A stretch of DNA of 64,000 nucleotides from contig NZ_CP049868.1 of the NCBI RefSeq assembly GCF_011303555.1, forward strand, positions 2,294,001 to 2,358,000. Reading direction: 5' to 3'. This stretch comes from Pedobacter sp. HDW13 (GTDB lineage: Bacteria; Bacteroidota; Bacteroidia; Sphingobacteriales; Sphingobacteriaceae). The position numbers and the translations under genes are program-made. The notes below the pieces were generated by a model. The model did no database searches. It was not told where the DNA came from and worked only from the letters and a program-made list of their open reading frames with translations. This document shows positions 19,160 through 27,723 of the stretch, in pieces (within the stretch, counting starts at the first letter, position 1; each line of letters begins with the position of its first letter).

Positions 19160-19188
19160 AAACCTCACTTTTAAAACCTGTGAGGTTT
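19160..19188. repeat. AAACCTCAC palindromic repeat, copy 1
   Basis: AAACCTCAC and GTGAGGTTT flank an 11-base centre just after ppc. Related palindromes lie at 39426-39473 and 61314-61346. Confidence 0.55.
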
Positions 19189-19200
19189 AAAAGTATAACT

Positions 19201-19229
19201 AAAGGCCTGTGTAATCACAGGCCTTTTTT
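19201..19229 (+). terminator. Terminator after ppc
   Basis: AAAGGCCTGTG pairs with CACAGGCCTTT across TAAT, followed by further Ts. Confidence 0.8.
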
Positions 19230-19240
19230 GATTTTCTTAT

Positions 19241-19337
19241 TTAAGCTCACGCGCGTTTCCAAATGCGCGTGGAATTAACACAAGAACGATGAAATCGTTA
19301 AGCTTTGCGTACTCGTTAAAAACGAGCGCGAGCTTAA
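19241..19337. repeat. Cloverleaf-like inverted-repeat element
   Basis: An outer 8-bp stem (TTAAGCTC, 19241-19248, with GAGCTTAA, 19330-19337) encloses three perfect hairpins: ACGCGC/GCGCGT (19249-19254, 19265-19270), AACGAT/ATCGTT (19285-19290, 19294-19299) and CTCGTT/AACGAG (19312-19317, 19321-19326). It is not a tRNA: there is no T-loop sequence or anticodon arm of the right size. It may be an end of a small mobile element. The surrounding gene-free stretch runs from 19230 to 19894. Confidence 0.55.
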
Positions 19338-19678
19338 AACAGATGTACTTTTTTAGTGCCCCGCGTTTGTTTAACATTGCCTTTACCCGGTTTCGATTTT
19401 ACAACAGTGTTTTACCCTGCTTGCTAAACGATAAATTTCGAATAGAACCACGGAGGTTCTTTCTGTCTAAAATGGCCATACTTATAAGTAATATTAATGA
19501 ACTGTTCTTAATGGCTACCTGCTGCGTATCTCCTTCAATACTACTATACTACAAATCCGTATCAAATCCACAGTAAGTCCGCATTAATGCTATAAAACGC
19601 GGATTATATGCGGATTTACCCTTAAGTTGGTATAAATCAGATATGCAGATGAGTCGACTTTAGCTCCCTTATCCGTTA

Positions 19679-19768
19679 GTCGGGATTTGCAACCCGTCTT
19701 TAATTTATTCATTTTTTAGACAGATGACACCAGTAAGATTTCAAATACTCCTTATTGCAAATCCCGAC
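19679..19768. repeat. 14-bp perfect inverted repeat in a 743-base gene-free stretch
   Basis: GTCGGGATTTGCAA (19679-19692) and TTGCAAATCCCGAC (19755-19768) face each other over 62 bases. Between this element and the cloverleaf lies a further imperfect repeat of TCCGCAT/ATGCGGA at 19578-19618. The stretch 19338-19823 otherwise shows no supportable gene; it may be the remains of a mobile element. Confidence 0.55.
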
Positions 19769-19823
19769 CAACATTTAGTTCGCAATGGAAGCTTAGTTTT
19801 ATAATGACGAATTACGCTTAAAC

Positions 19824-19858
19824 AAAAATCCCTTGCAAATTTTCATCTGCAAGGGGTT
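19824..19858 (-). terminator. Terminator of the peroxiredoxin-thioredoxin operon
   Basis: On the minus strand CCCTTGCA and TGCAAGGG form the stem core, followed by ATTTTTG. It lies 36 bases beyond the last gene of the operon. Confidence 0.75.
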
Positions 19859-19894
19859 TATATTTCGAAAAAGCCCGATTAAAGTTTAAGACGA

Positions 19895-20143
19895 TTATCT
19901 GTCAATCGAACCCATTACTTTTTGGCCGAAAGCATTTAATGCATCTTTTTCGGCAGCGCCTTCACTTACCATCTGGTGCACTTCAAGCGCGCCGCAAATA
20001 TTGGTAATCATTTCGCCTGCTACATCCACTTCATGCTCACTAACGCCTCTAAATTCGCAAAAAGCCTCTAACACCTCTAAAGTAGTCTCCAGCTGTGCTG
20101 GAGTGGTGTTTTGAAATAATTGTCTTATAACTGGAATCTTCAT
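19895..20143 (-). CDS. Small conserved protein linked to thioredoxin/peroxiredoxin (DUF6952-like)
   Basis: An 82-residue soluble, mostly helical, acidic protein (MKIPVIRQLFQNTTPAQLET at the start). Its ATG overlaps the last base of the thioredoxin stop codon (TAATG), so translation is coupled. I recall this small family as DUF6952, found beside thioredoxin and AhpC-type genes in Bacteroidota; the label is from memory. The single cysteine (C50, in NICGAL) could be relevant to redox work, but no mechanism can be read from the sequence. Confidence 0.65.
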   Translation of the reverse strand: MKIPVIRQLFQNTTPAQLETTLEVLEAFCEFRGVSEHEVDVAGEMITNICGALEVHQMVSEGAAEKDALNAFGQKVMGSIDR

Positions 20144-20451
20144 TACTTTATCTTGTTAAATAGTTCAATCAAGCCTTCTGCTTTGTTGGTTTGTACCTGA
20201 TCTACCAAATTGCCGCCTTCAAAAGCTGCAAAAGTTGGTAAATTATCAACGTTTGCAAATTTGCGTGAGTTTGGAAGTTTTTCGGCATCAACAATCAAGA
20301 AAGCTACATCTTCATTTTCTGAAGCCAGTTTTTTAAACTTGGGTTTCATGATCCGGCAGTTACCGCACCACGATGCAGCATACTGAACCATCACCTTTGA
20401 GTTCTCGGCCAGATATTGTTGAAGATTATCTTCTGTTAATTCTAAAAACAT
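20143..20451 (-). CDS. Thioredoxin-family protein
   Basis: A 102-residue cytoplasmic thioredoxin fold. The active site is C29-G-N-C32 within YAASWCGNCRIMKPKF, instead of the classic CGPC, and the cis-proline lies in NLPTFAAF. It follows the peroxiredoxin gene by 14 bases, so it is a good candidate reductant for that enzyme. There is no signal peptide. The GN dipeptide changes redox potential relative to thioredoxin 1, and a more specialised role than general thioredoxin is possible. Confidence 0.88.
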   Translation of the reverse strand: MFLELTEDNLQQYLAENSKVMVQYAASWCGNCRIMKPKFKKLASENEDVAFLIVDAEKLPNSRKFANVDNLPTFAAFEGGNLVDQVQTNKAEGLIELFNKIK

Positions 20452-20465
20452 AACCTTTTGTTTAA

Positions 20466-21098
20466 TTAGTTAGCAGCTAAGTATTCAGCAACGCCAGTTC
20501 TGTTTGCGTTCATTGCTTCTTTACCTTCTTCCCAGTTTGCAGGACAAACTTCGCCATGTTTCTGAACGTGTGCGTAAGCATCGATTAAACGTAAATATTC
20601 TTTAACGTTTCTACCAAGTGGCATATCGTTTACACTTTCGTGGAAAACTTTACCAGTCTCATCGATTAAATAAGTAGCTCTGAAAGAAACATTTGAACCA
20701 GAGAAAGATTCGTTTCCTTCCTCATCGTAATTAACTTCCTGATCTAAAATATCTAAGATACCAGATAATTGTCTGTGTGTATCAGCTAAGATTGGGTAAG
20801 TAACACCTTCAATACCGCCGTTATCTTTTGGTGTGTTTAACCATGCGAAGTGAACTTCGTTGGTATCGCATGATGCACCGATTACGATTGTATTTCTTTT
20901 TTCAAACTCAGGTAAAGCAGCCTGGAAAGCGTGTAATTCTGTAGGACAAACAAAAGTAAAATCTTTTGGATACCAGAATAATAACACTTTACTATTTTTG
21001 TTTACAGCCTCTTCAAATACATTGATTTTCAAGTCATCACCCATGTCTGACATTGCATCAATACTAACACTCGGGAATTTTTTGCCTACTATTGCCAT
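20466..21098 (-). CDS. Typical 2-Cys peroxiredoxin (AhpC/Prx1 type)
   Basis: A 210-residue peroxidase that reduces hydrogen peroxide and organic peroxides. The peroxidatic C51 is in DFTFVCPTELHAF and the resolving C185 in GEVCPANW, so it is a typical 2-Cys enzyme working as a dimer with an intersubunit disulfide. It heads a three-gene operon with a thioredoxin and a small conserved protein. A consensus -7 box lies 27 bases before the start. Replacement of the usual AhpF partner by the adjacent thioredoxin is inferred. Confidence 0.93.
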   Translation of the reverse strand: MAIVGKKFPSVSIDAMSDMGDDLKINVFEEAVNKNSKVLLFWYPKDFTFVCPTELHAFQAALPEFEKRNTIVIGASCDTNEVHFAWLNTPKDNGGIEGVTYPILADTHRQLSGILDILDQEVNYDEEGNESFSGSNVSFRATYLIDETGKVFHESVNDMPLGRNVKEYLRLIDAYAHVQKHGEVCPANWEEGKEAMNANRTGVAEYLAAN

Positions 21099-21125
21099 AA
21101 TTTTTTATCTTTTATTTTTGTGCCA

Positions 21126-21133
21126 CAAAGGTA
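21126..21133 (-). promoter_or_regulatory. -7 box of the peroxiredoxin operon
   Basis: TACCTTTG on the minus strand fits the Bacteroidota TAnnTTTG element; the -33 element is weak. Confidence 0.5.
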
Positions 21134-21258
21134 CGGCTAAAAGCGTAGTCAATCAACCCCGATCTACTAATTGTTAATTGTATTTATTGATGGCGGTATA
21201 GATGAAAACTATAATGTTTTGTTAAAGTATAGCGGAATCCTATTTTTTGTAAACTGGC

Positions 21259-21342
21259 CGTCATCTCGACTGAAACGCAGTGGAATGGAGAGATCCATTT
21301 TGATAGATTTCTCGACTGCGCTGCACTTCGCTCGAAATGACG
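21259..21342. repeat. Dispersed imperfect palindrome CGTCATCTCGA, copy A
   Basis: CGTCATCTCGA at the left end pairs with TCGAAATGACG at the right end of an 84-base element. Inner sequence includes GACTGAAACGCAGTGG. A full copy in the other orientation is at 49307-49407 and a half copy at 60055-60098. Confidence 0.7.
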
Positions 21343-21355
21343 ACCGTAGGGGCAG

Positions 21356-23740
21356 TTATTTCTTTAACGTATTCTCATACAGTTTAAAAATCCGTTTGTA
21401 TTCATCTGTCCAGCTGCTGGGTTCAACAAAGCCGTGGTCTTCTACCGGGTAAACGGCAAGCTCCCAGTTGTTTTTGCCCAGCTCGATAAATCGTTGTGTA
21501 ATGCGTACAATATCCTGGAAATGAACATTCACATCAACCATACCGTGGGCCATTAGTAGATTGCCTTTTAATTTATCGGCAAAGTAAATTGGCGAACTTC
21601 TTTTGTAGGCAATCGGATCGTTAAAAGGCTCGTTAAGGATATTTGAAGTATAACCATGGTTGTAATGTGCCCAGTCGGTAACCGAACGTAAAGCGGCACC
21701 ACTGGTAAAAACATCCGATTCGTTAAACATAGCCATTAACGTAATAAAGCCTCCATAAGAGCCTCCGTATAAACCAACATGTTTTGGGTTTACGCCATAT
21801 TTCTCAACCAAAAATTTAACGCCATCTACCTGGTCAGTCAGGTCTTTTCCACCCATGTGGCGGTAAATGCCGGTGCGGTAATCGCGGCCATAACCCGAAC
21901 TTGCGGTATAATCGATGTCGATAACCGTATAGCCATTATCGGCCAGTAAATTATTGAACATAAACTCGCGGAAATAGGTACTCCAGCCGAAATGCACGTT
22001 TTGTAAATAGCCTGCTCCGTGCACAAAAACTACTGCCGGATGGTTCGGGTGTGGGTTGTCTGATTTGTAAACCCTGGCATAAACATCTGCACCGTATCGG
22101 TTTTTAAAGCTAACCATATCTGGCTCGCGCCATTTATACGAATCGAATTCAACCGAAGTAGACTGGGTGATTTTTACGGCTTTAGCGCCAGCTTTATTGG
22201 TTTGCAGGTATAATTCGCCGGGTTTATTGAGGTAAGAGTAATTTATAGCCAGGTATTTCTCATCTGGCGAAAGTGTGATATCGCTCAAACCTTTCATGTT
22301 GGTAAGCTGCACAAGCTCGCCACCATTTGCTGCAATTTTAAAGAAATTGGTAATGCCGGGGTGCTCTTTATTGGCCTTAATGTAAAAGGTACTTCTATCT
22401 TTCGATAATTGTAGCGTTTGTACTTCCCATTTACCTGAGGTTAATTGTTTTTTATCTCCCGTGGCCACATTTACCATGTACAAATGTGAGTAACCTGTTG
22501 CCTCGCTTTGGTAGTAAAAGTGGTTATTATCAATCCATCCGGTATTACCCTGGTAATAGCTGCTAATCCCCGGACCACCTATCCAGGCTTCATCACGCTG
22601 GCGATCGAGCAAAGTAAGTTTGCCTGTTGCGGCGTCCAGTTTTAAAATCCAGCGGTCTTTGTTGTCGGTAGAAGTTGCAACCACGATGCCCATACTTCCG
22701 TTATCATTCCAAAGCGGGCCAAAAAGATTAACAGGCCGGTCGGCGTTTTTCTTTTTTAGCGTATCCAGTTCTTTCGGATAATCTTTTAGGTAATCAGGAA
22801 GGTCTTTTATCCCGGGTATGGTTGAAGTAAGTATGCTGTATATCGTATCGCGCTGAGTATCGTAAATAAAAGCCTGCGAGACATTCTCATTTTCGCCCAC
22901 TTTTGCCCTGCCTGGAATATCTTCGGTATAACCAGAAGCGGTAACATAATTTGGAACCACAGTATTGTGGTTATTCTGTGCTGGAGTAGTGAGTTTGTAG
23001 GTAACAAAACGCCCGTCAGGACTAATTACTACATTATTTAAAAAACGGTCGTCGGTATAAAGTTCTTTTAATGGTTTGTTCTCGGTACCGGTAGCCCCAG
23101 AGCGACCTCTTCCGCCACGGTTGGCATTGCGCGATTCGGCGTTACGTTTCTTAATAATATCGAATAACTCCGTTTGCTGTGCTTTTAACCATTTGTCTTG
23201 CTCTGTTGCCTGTTTCGCTTCCGATCTTCCTGGTTTTTTACCTTTAATAAAATTGGTGATCTGGCTGGTTTCGGCCGATTTTAAATTTACTTCAAACAAA
23301 TTATCACCCGCTTGGTAAACGATGTTCCCGTTGTTTAAAAAAACAGGGCTGTTTTCTCTTTCAAGGGTATTTGTGAGACGGATTTCTTTACCTGTTTTAA
23401 AGTTCTGGAGATAAATATCGCCACTCTTTTCTACAAGTCCCTGCGAACGATCGGCATTGTAAGTATAATTTAAGCTTAGTAATTTTTCATCTTCCTTTTC
23501 AGTCGCTTTAACAGGTTTGCTTCCTGTGGCCGAAATTTTAAAAAGCTCTTCTTTTGGTTTATTTTCAGGGTTCCAGTTAAAGTAGAGTGTTTTGCTATCG
23601 GCCGTCCAACGGAAATTGCCTGGTGCAACGCCCATCCATTTAGGGTCGCGCATTATTTTTTCTACGGTTAAGGGGGCAATTTGTTGCGCAAAAGTGTATT
23701 CTCCGGTGCAGAGCAAAAGAAAGAGTAAATATTTCTTCAT
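21356..23740 (-). CDS. S9-family prolyl oligopeptidase (dipeptidyl peptidase IV-like), secreted
   Basis: A 794-residue exported serine peptidase. A signal peptide (1-18) is followed by an eight-bladed beta-propeller (about 30-530) with WD40-like/TolB-like repeats, then an alpha/beta-hydrolase domain. The catalytic triad can be placed at S661 (GLYGGSYGGF), D736 (GMVDVNVHF) and H769 (VEDHGFV). The DPP-IV type glutamate helix is not obvious, so exact specificity is unclear, but it should cleave after proline or similar residues in short peptides in the periplasm. The gene stands alone between a dispersed repeat and a CCACAGAT inverted repeat. A basic RGGRGRSG linker around 203-212 is unusual. 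Confidence 0.92.
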   Translation of the reverse strand: MKKYLLFLLLCTGEYTFAQQIAPLTVEKIMRDPKWMGVAPGNFRWTADSKTLYFNWNPENKPKEELFKISATGSKPVKATEKEDEKLLSLNYTYNADRSQGLVEKSGDIYLQNFKTGKEIRLTNTLERENSPVFLNNGNIVYQAGDNLFEVNLKSAETSQITNFIKGKKPGRSEAKQATEQDKWLKAQQTELFDIIKKRNAESRNANRGGRGRSGATGTENKPLKELYTDDRFLNNVVISPDGRFVTYKLTTPAQNNHNTVVPNYVTASGYTEDIPGRAKVGENENVSQAFIYDTQRDTIYSILTSTIPGIKDLPDYLKDYPKELDTLKKKNADRPVNLFGPLWNDNGSMGIVVATSTDNKDRWILKLDAATGKLTLLDRQRDEAWIGGPGISSYYQGNTGWIDNNHFYYQSEATGYSHLYMVNVATGDKKQLTSGKWEVQTLQLSKDRSTFYIKANKEHPGITNFFKIAANGGELVQLTNMKGLSDITLSPDEKYLAINYSYLNKPGELYLQTNKAGAKAVKITQSTSVEFDSYKWREPDMVSFKNRYGADVYARVYKSDNPHPNHPAVVFVHGAGYLQNVHFGWSTYFREFMFNNLLADNGYTVIDIDYTASSGYGRDYRTGIYRHMGGKDLTDQVDGVKFLVEKYGVNPKHVGLYGGSYGGFITLMAMFNESDVFTSGAALRSVTDWAHYNHGYTSNILNEPFNDPIAYKRSSPIYFADKLKGNLLMAHGMVDVNVHFQDIVRITQRFIELGKNNWELAVYPVEDHGFVEPSSWTDEYKRIFKLYENTLKK

Positions 23741-23827
23741 GAATTTTAGGTTTGGTGCAATTTAGATAATGACAAGATTAAATCAAGAAGGAAATGGAAA
23801 TGTTACACCACCTCATTTTGTAAATAA

Positions 23828-23906
23828 ACCACAGATAAAAAGGATGAACACAGATAATCTTTTGTAATTATGTCAAAAATCTGTGTTTATCTGTGCAAAT
23901 CTGTGG
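23828..23906. repeat. CCACAGAT inverted repeat
   Basis: ACCACAGAT at the left and ATCTGTGGT at the right, with inner partners ACACAGAT/ATCTGTGT, span 79 bases between two minus-strand genes. Its type (CACAGAT-rich dyads) is seen in many bacterial genomes. Confidence 0.55.
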
Positions 23907-23913
23907 TGCATAA

Positions 23914-25089
23914 CTAACGGATCACCCTTCCGGTTTTATCTACATTCACCTCATCAAAGGGTTTCAGGTAGTCGTTAATGATAACTGCAAATTCCCTTCG
24001 CGTTAAAACTTTTTTAAGATCGTATGTTGACGAAAATTTATAACTCTTGTTCCATTTTTTCTGTAACTCTGTTTTAGTTGCATCGGCCGATTTATTACCT
24101 ACATAACTTACCATGGCTACGGTGTTTTCTAAATTGACAGGCGCATTTTGATGATCGTCGAACCAGATTTGAGCTTTGTAATAATAGTCTTTAATGGGTT
24201 GTTTAATTTCATCGTAGCTAACCTCTTTTTCGGGGTTAAAAAAGGCTTTCCCTTGTTTTAGCTCTGCTTTTATAATACCAGTTATCCCAACTTTTTGGAT
24301 AGCAAGCCAATTTGAATCAACTGTTTTTACATCCTCAAAAGGCATAAGTGCATGTTTGTAGCTTAATAACTCACCCTGAATCCTTTTTAAATTAGCTAAA
24401 CTGGTTTTGGTATCGAAAAATGCAGCATAAGCTGCCGTTGCTCCGGCTGAAGGCCCGGTTTCGAATGAATCAGCAGCAATATATATCAGGTTTTCCTGGT
24501 CAGGGATGAGCAGGCTGTACAGGGATAAAAAGTTTGCTCCCTTTGCCACAATACTTGCTACGCTGGTTCTGTATAGATTTTCATCATAATTTAACGGGCT
24601 TAATGAGGCTGGATTTAATGTACTAACCTTTAATGCAGCGATTAATTTTTCAGGGGTATCGGCCATGATCAGCACTTTTGCTCTGATGCTGAGGTCTTTG
24701 TTAAGTTTCAATTCCCAGCCGCTTGCTGATCTTTTAATTTCATTGTAAGGACTGTTGTTAATTACACTTAAAAGCAAGGTGCTATCAACAGCTATCTTCG
24801 CCGGATTTTTTTTATCTCTTTTAGGCTTCGGGAGATTCTGGTTTTGTGTGTTTTCAGTTTCTCTTTTAAAAAAACTCTGATAAAAAGAAAGTAGTCTTTG
24901 TGGTTTGTTAGCTACCGTTAATTGCTCCTTTTGTGTAAGCAGGATAGTTTTAACACCCGATTTGAAGGATTGGAATGCAGCAGAATAGGCGGCGTCGCCA
25001 TTTCCAATTACCAGTACATCTGTTTTTAGGGTTTGGGCGCGCATAACCATGGGAATTAAGCATGCGAAAACAAAAAACAATCTTTTCAT
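23914..25089 (-). CDS. Exported FAD-dependent oxidoreductase-like protein
   Basis: The start at 25089 gives a clean signal peptide (MKRLFFVFACLIPMVMRAQ); an upstream in-frame ATG at 25113 would add eight residues in front of it. After cleavage a dinucleotide-binding strand-turn-helix follows (TDVLVIGNGDAAYSAAFQS), reading GNGDAA where a classical Rossmann motif has GxGxxG. A later segment (FETGPSAGATAAYAAFF) looks like a flavin-domain closing motif. The middle is divergent, and the cofactor binding may be weakened. It resembles the FAD-dependent oxidoreductase family (PF12831-like), without a clear substrate. About 391 residues. Confidence 0.6.
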   Translation of the reverse strand: MKRLFFVFACLIPMVMRAQTLKTDVLVIGNGDAAYSAAFQSFKSGVKTILLTQKEQLTVANKPQRLLSFYQSFFKRETENTQNQNLPKPKRDKKNPAKIAVDSTLLLSVINNSPYNEIKRSASGWELKLNKDLSIRAKVLIMADTPEKLIAALKVSTLNPASLSPLNYDENLYRTSVASIVAKGANFLSLYSLLIPDQENLIYIAADSFETGPSAGATAAYAAFFDTKTSLANLKRIQGELLSYKHALMPFEDVKTVDSNWLAIQKVGITGIIKAELKQGKAFFNPEKEVSYDEIKQPIKDYYYKAQIWFDDHQNAPVNLENTVAMVSYVGNKSADATKTELQKKWNKSYKFSSTYDLKKVLTRREFAVIINDYLKPFDEVNVDKTGRVIR

Positions 25090-25204
25090 CTTTAGAATTA
25101 AAATTTGCTGCAATATGCTTTAAATGAATGAATTTTTAATGAAATGAGTTGATTTTAACTAAATTTAACCAGCATACCGGCCAAACCGCCATCGAACTTT
25201 AATT

Positions 25205-26602
25205 ATGAAAGAAGAGATAAAATCAGTTTTCGACTTACAGCAGCAGCACAAATTGGAATTGCGGAAAAGCGACGCAAAAATGCGGATTGTAAAGCTGAAA
25301 AGGCTTAAACAGGCACTAACAGATTCGGAAGCGGAGATTTTTGCTGCACTTAAAGAAGATCTGCGCAAAAACCCTTTCGAAAGTGCTGTTACCGAACTGT
25401 ATTTTACTTATGCCGAAATAGACCACGCCATAAAAAAACTTAGGAGCTGGATGAGGCCTAAAGCGGCCGGCAAAACTTTGAGCAATTTTTTTGCCCGCAA
25501 TAAAATTTATTACGAACCCAAAGGTGTTTGCCTTATTATAGCCCCCTGGAATTATCCTTTGCAACTGATGATGAGTCCGCTGGTTTCGGCAATAGCGGCC
25601 GGTAACTGCGCCATCCTTAAGCCTTCTGAAATAAGCGCAGCAACGGCCGGGCTTATCAGTAAACTTATTGCTGATACTTTTGACCCACAAGAAATAGCTT
25701 GTTTTGAAGGTGATGCAGCTGTTTCTACAATATTGCTGGAATTGCCCTTTGATCATATTTTCTTTACCGGAAGTACTGCTATTGGCAAAGTAGTGATGGA
25801 GGCTGCGGCGAAGAACCTGACTTCTGTTACCCTTGAGCTAGGCGGAAAATCGCCTGCTGTTGTAGATGGCACCTGCGATTTAAAGAAAGCGGCAGAAAAA
25901 ATTGCCTGGGGTAAGCTGGTAAATGCCGGGCAAACTTGTATTGCGCCTGATTATGTATTGATTGACGAAAGTCTGGAAGCTGATTTTGTAAAGCATTACC
26001 AGACTGCGGTAGACAAAATGTTTTTTGAGCATTCGGAAATTAATAAAAACGATTACGCTAAAATTGTGAATCCAAAACAGTTTAATCGTTTAAATAAACT
26101 TGTTTACGCTGCTGTGGCAGAAGGCGCAATTGTAGCTTTTGGGGGTAAGTTTGATGAAAAGGATTTAACCATAACACCAACGCTTTTAACCGCTGTAACC
26201 GAAAATAGTGAGATTATGCAAGATGAAATTTTTGGCCCGGTGTTGCCGGTTGTTGGATATAAACATTTGCAGGAAGCAATCGATTTAATAAACAGGAAGC
26301 AAAAGCCCTTAGCCCTTTATGTTTTTTCCGGTAGAACAGCTAACCAAAATAAAATCATTACCGAAACCAGTGCAGGCGGAACCTGTGTAAACGATGTGCT
26401 GGTGCACATTGGTAATCCTAATTTACCTTTTGGAGGCCTTAACAATAGTGGTATAGGAAGTTGCCATGGTATATTTGGTTTCAAAACCTTCTCGCACGAA
26501 AGGGCCGTGGTTTTTCAATCGAAATTGGGGGTAACTAAAATGATTTACCCTCCGTATGCACCAAAAATGGGATTGTTAAAGTGGTTGAAGAAGTTGATGT
26601 AA
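25205..26602 (+). CDS. Aldehyde dehydrogenase (class 3-like)
   Basis: A 465-residue NAD(P)-dependent aldehyde dehydrogenase lacking N-terminal targeting. Motifs: IIAPWNYPLQL, the nucleotide-binding FFTGSTAIGK, general base E211 in VTLELGGKSP and catalytic C245 in NAGQTCIAPD. The length and the hydrophobic C-terminal extension (about 435-465) fit the ALDH3 / AlkH group, which oxidises fatty and aromatic aldehydes. It is divergent from the flavoprotein-like gene and not clearly part of an operon; a repeat-rich gap follows. Confidence 0.93.
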   Translation: MKEEIKSVFDLQQQHKLELRKSDAKMRIVKLKRLKQALTDSEAEIFAALKEDLRKNPFESAVTELYFTYAEIDHAIKKLRSWMRPKAAGKTLSNFFARNKIYYEPKGVCLIIAPWNYPLQLMMSPLVSAIAAGNCAILKPSEISAATAGLISKLIADTFDPQEIACFEGDAAVSTILLELPFDHIFFTGSTAIGKVVMEAAAKNLTSVTLELGGKSPAVVDGTCDLKKAAEKIAWGKLVNAGQTCIAPDYVLIDESLEADFVKHYQTAVDKMFFEHSEINKNDYAKIVNPKQFNRLNKLVYAAVAEGAIVAFGGKFDEKDLTITPTLLTAVTENSEIMQDEIFGPVLPVVGYKHLQEAIDLINRKQKPLALYVFSGRTANQNKIITETSAGGTCVNDVLVHIGNPNLPFGGLNNSGIGSCHGIFGFKTFSHERAVVFQSKLGVTKMIYPPYAPKMGLLKWLKKLM

Positions 26603-26617
26603 TTTTGTGTTTTAATG

Positions 26618-26685
26618 TTGGAAGGTTTAAAGGTTAAGTTCGCGCTTTTCAACGTTCCAACTTTTTAACATTTAACCTTCCAGCT
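26618..26685. repeat. Imperfect inverted repeat after the aldehyde dehydrogenase
   Basis: TGGAAGGTTTAAAGGTTAA and TTAACATTTAACCTTCCA are near reverse complements, flanking GTTGGAA/TTCCAAC-type inner repeats (CGTTCCAAC). Likely a terminator or dispersed palindrome. Confidence 0.4.
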
Positions 26686-26725
26686 TATTTCGATAATTCT
26701 CCCTTAAAAAGCTTATTTTAGGTTC

Positions 26726-27250
26726 ATGGATCTAGAGCAACTTAAATATCCCATCGGTCAATTTTCTATGCCGGCTATTTTCGATCAAAAGCAAATCGAT
26801 GAATGGATTGCTGAAATTAAGGCCTTGCCCGGACAACTTAGAAAAGCTACTGAAAGCTTAACCAATGAAGATTTAAGCCAAGCCTATCGGCCTGGGGGCT
26901 GGACTTTACGTCAGGTTGTTCACCACATTCCCGATAGTCACATTAATGCCTATATCCGTTTTAAGCAAGCCATTACCGAAGATGTGCCCGTAATAAGGCC
27001 GTATTACGAAGAGCGCTGGGCCGAAACAGGAGAGGCGAAGAACGGTGATATCGAACTTTCTCTTGCTTTAATCGCAGCGCTGCATCAACGCTGGGTTACC
27101 TTTTTAAAAACACTGCAGCCTGCCGATTACCAGCGTAAATATATCCATCCCGAGCATGGTAAAGAACTTACTTTAGCTAATATGCTGGGCATGTATGCCT
27201 GGCACGGCAAACACCATTTGGCACACATTACCAATACCATAATAAAATGA
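26726..27250 (+). CDS. YfiT/DinB-family putative metal-dependent transferase
   Basis: A 174-residue four-helix DinB-fold protein of the YfiT (bacillithiol transferase-like) branch. The order of motifs is diagnostic: LKYPIGQF at the N-terminus, GGWTLRQVVHHIPDSH, YYEERWAETGEA, and the C-terminal metal site MYAWHGKHHLAHI. Three histidines (one in VVHHIPDSH, two in HGKHHLAH) would bind a divalent metal. In Firmicutes such proteins transfer thiols; whether that holds here is unknown. The DUF6265-like gene starts within its stop (ATGA overlap), so the two are translationally coupled. Confidence 0.85.
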   Translation: MDLEQLKYPIGQFSMPAIFDQKQIDEWIAEIKALPGQLRKATESLTNEDLSQAYRPGGWTLRQVVHHIPDSHINAYIRFKQAITEDVPVIRPYYEERWAETGEAKNGDIELSLALIAALHQRWVTFLKTLQPADYQRKYIHPEHGKELTLANMLGMYAWHGKHHLAHITNTIIK

Positions 27251-27723
27251 AAAATGCCCGTTTAAATTTACTGATCTTATTGCTTATTGGTTTTTCGACC
27301 TTAGCGAATGCCCAAAAAGCTCCATCCAAAACCTTTGCTTTTGTTTTAGGCTCCTGGGAAATGCAAACGCCGAAAGGGAAACTTGTAGAGCAATGGGTGC
27401 AAAATCCGGATAAGACACTGAGCGGTAAAAGTTACCGCATTAATGCGAAAGGGGATAGTACACTTACAGAAACCCTTCAAATTAAAAACATTGGAAAGGA
27501 TACTTTTTATTGCTCAACCGTAAATGGACAAAATGAAGGTAAAGAAGTATCTTTTAAACTGATTTCTACCACAGATCAGACTTACGTTTTCGAAAATAAA
27601 ACGCACGATTTCCCGCAAAGAATTGTTTACCAGAATAAGGGCAAAAAAGAAATGCTCGCCTGGATTGAAGGCGAGCTTAATGGTAAAAGCCGAAAATCGG
27701 AGTTTAAGTACATAAGGAAATAA
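27247..27723 (+). CDS. Secreted DUF6265-like lipocalin-type protein
   Basis: A 158-residue exported protein with a signal peptide (about 1-22, ending ANAQK). The mature part starts with the FVLGSWEM pattern seen in small secreted beta-barrel proteins (DUF6265 as I recall it), followed by GKLVEQWVQNPDKTLSGKSY and a conserved FENKTHDFPQRIVY. A lipocalin-like barrel is plausible; ligand unknown. It overlaps the YfiT-like gene by 4 bases and converges on the HMA-MauE gene, which ends immediately after its stop. Confidence 0.7.
   Translation: MKNARLNLLILLLIGFSTLANAQKAPSKTFAFVLGSWEMQTPKGKLVEQWVQNPDKTLSGKSYRINAKGDSTLTETLQIKNIGKDTFYCSTVNGQNEGKEVSFKLISTTDQTYVFENKTHDFPQRIVYQNKGKKEMLAWIEGELNGKSRKSEFKYIRK

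Noticed and set aside
19241..19337. Cloverleaf-like fold as a tRNA
   Set aside because: No TTCGA-type T loop, no acceptor CCA-like end, and hairpin sizes do not match D, anticodon and T arms.
19289..19576. 95-residue ORF on the plus strand in the gene-free stretch after ppc
   Set aside because: It starts inside a hairpin of the inverted-repeat element, has no domain-like pattern, and base use differs from genes nearby. Treated as chance.
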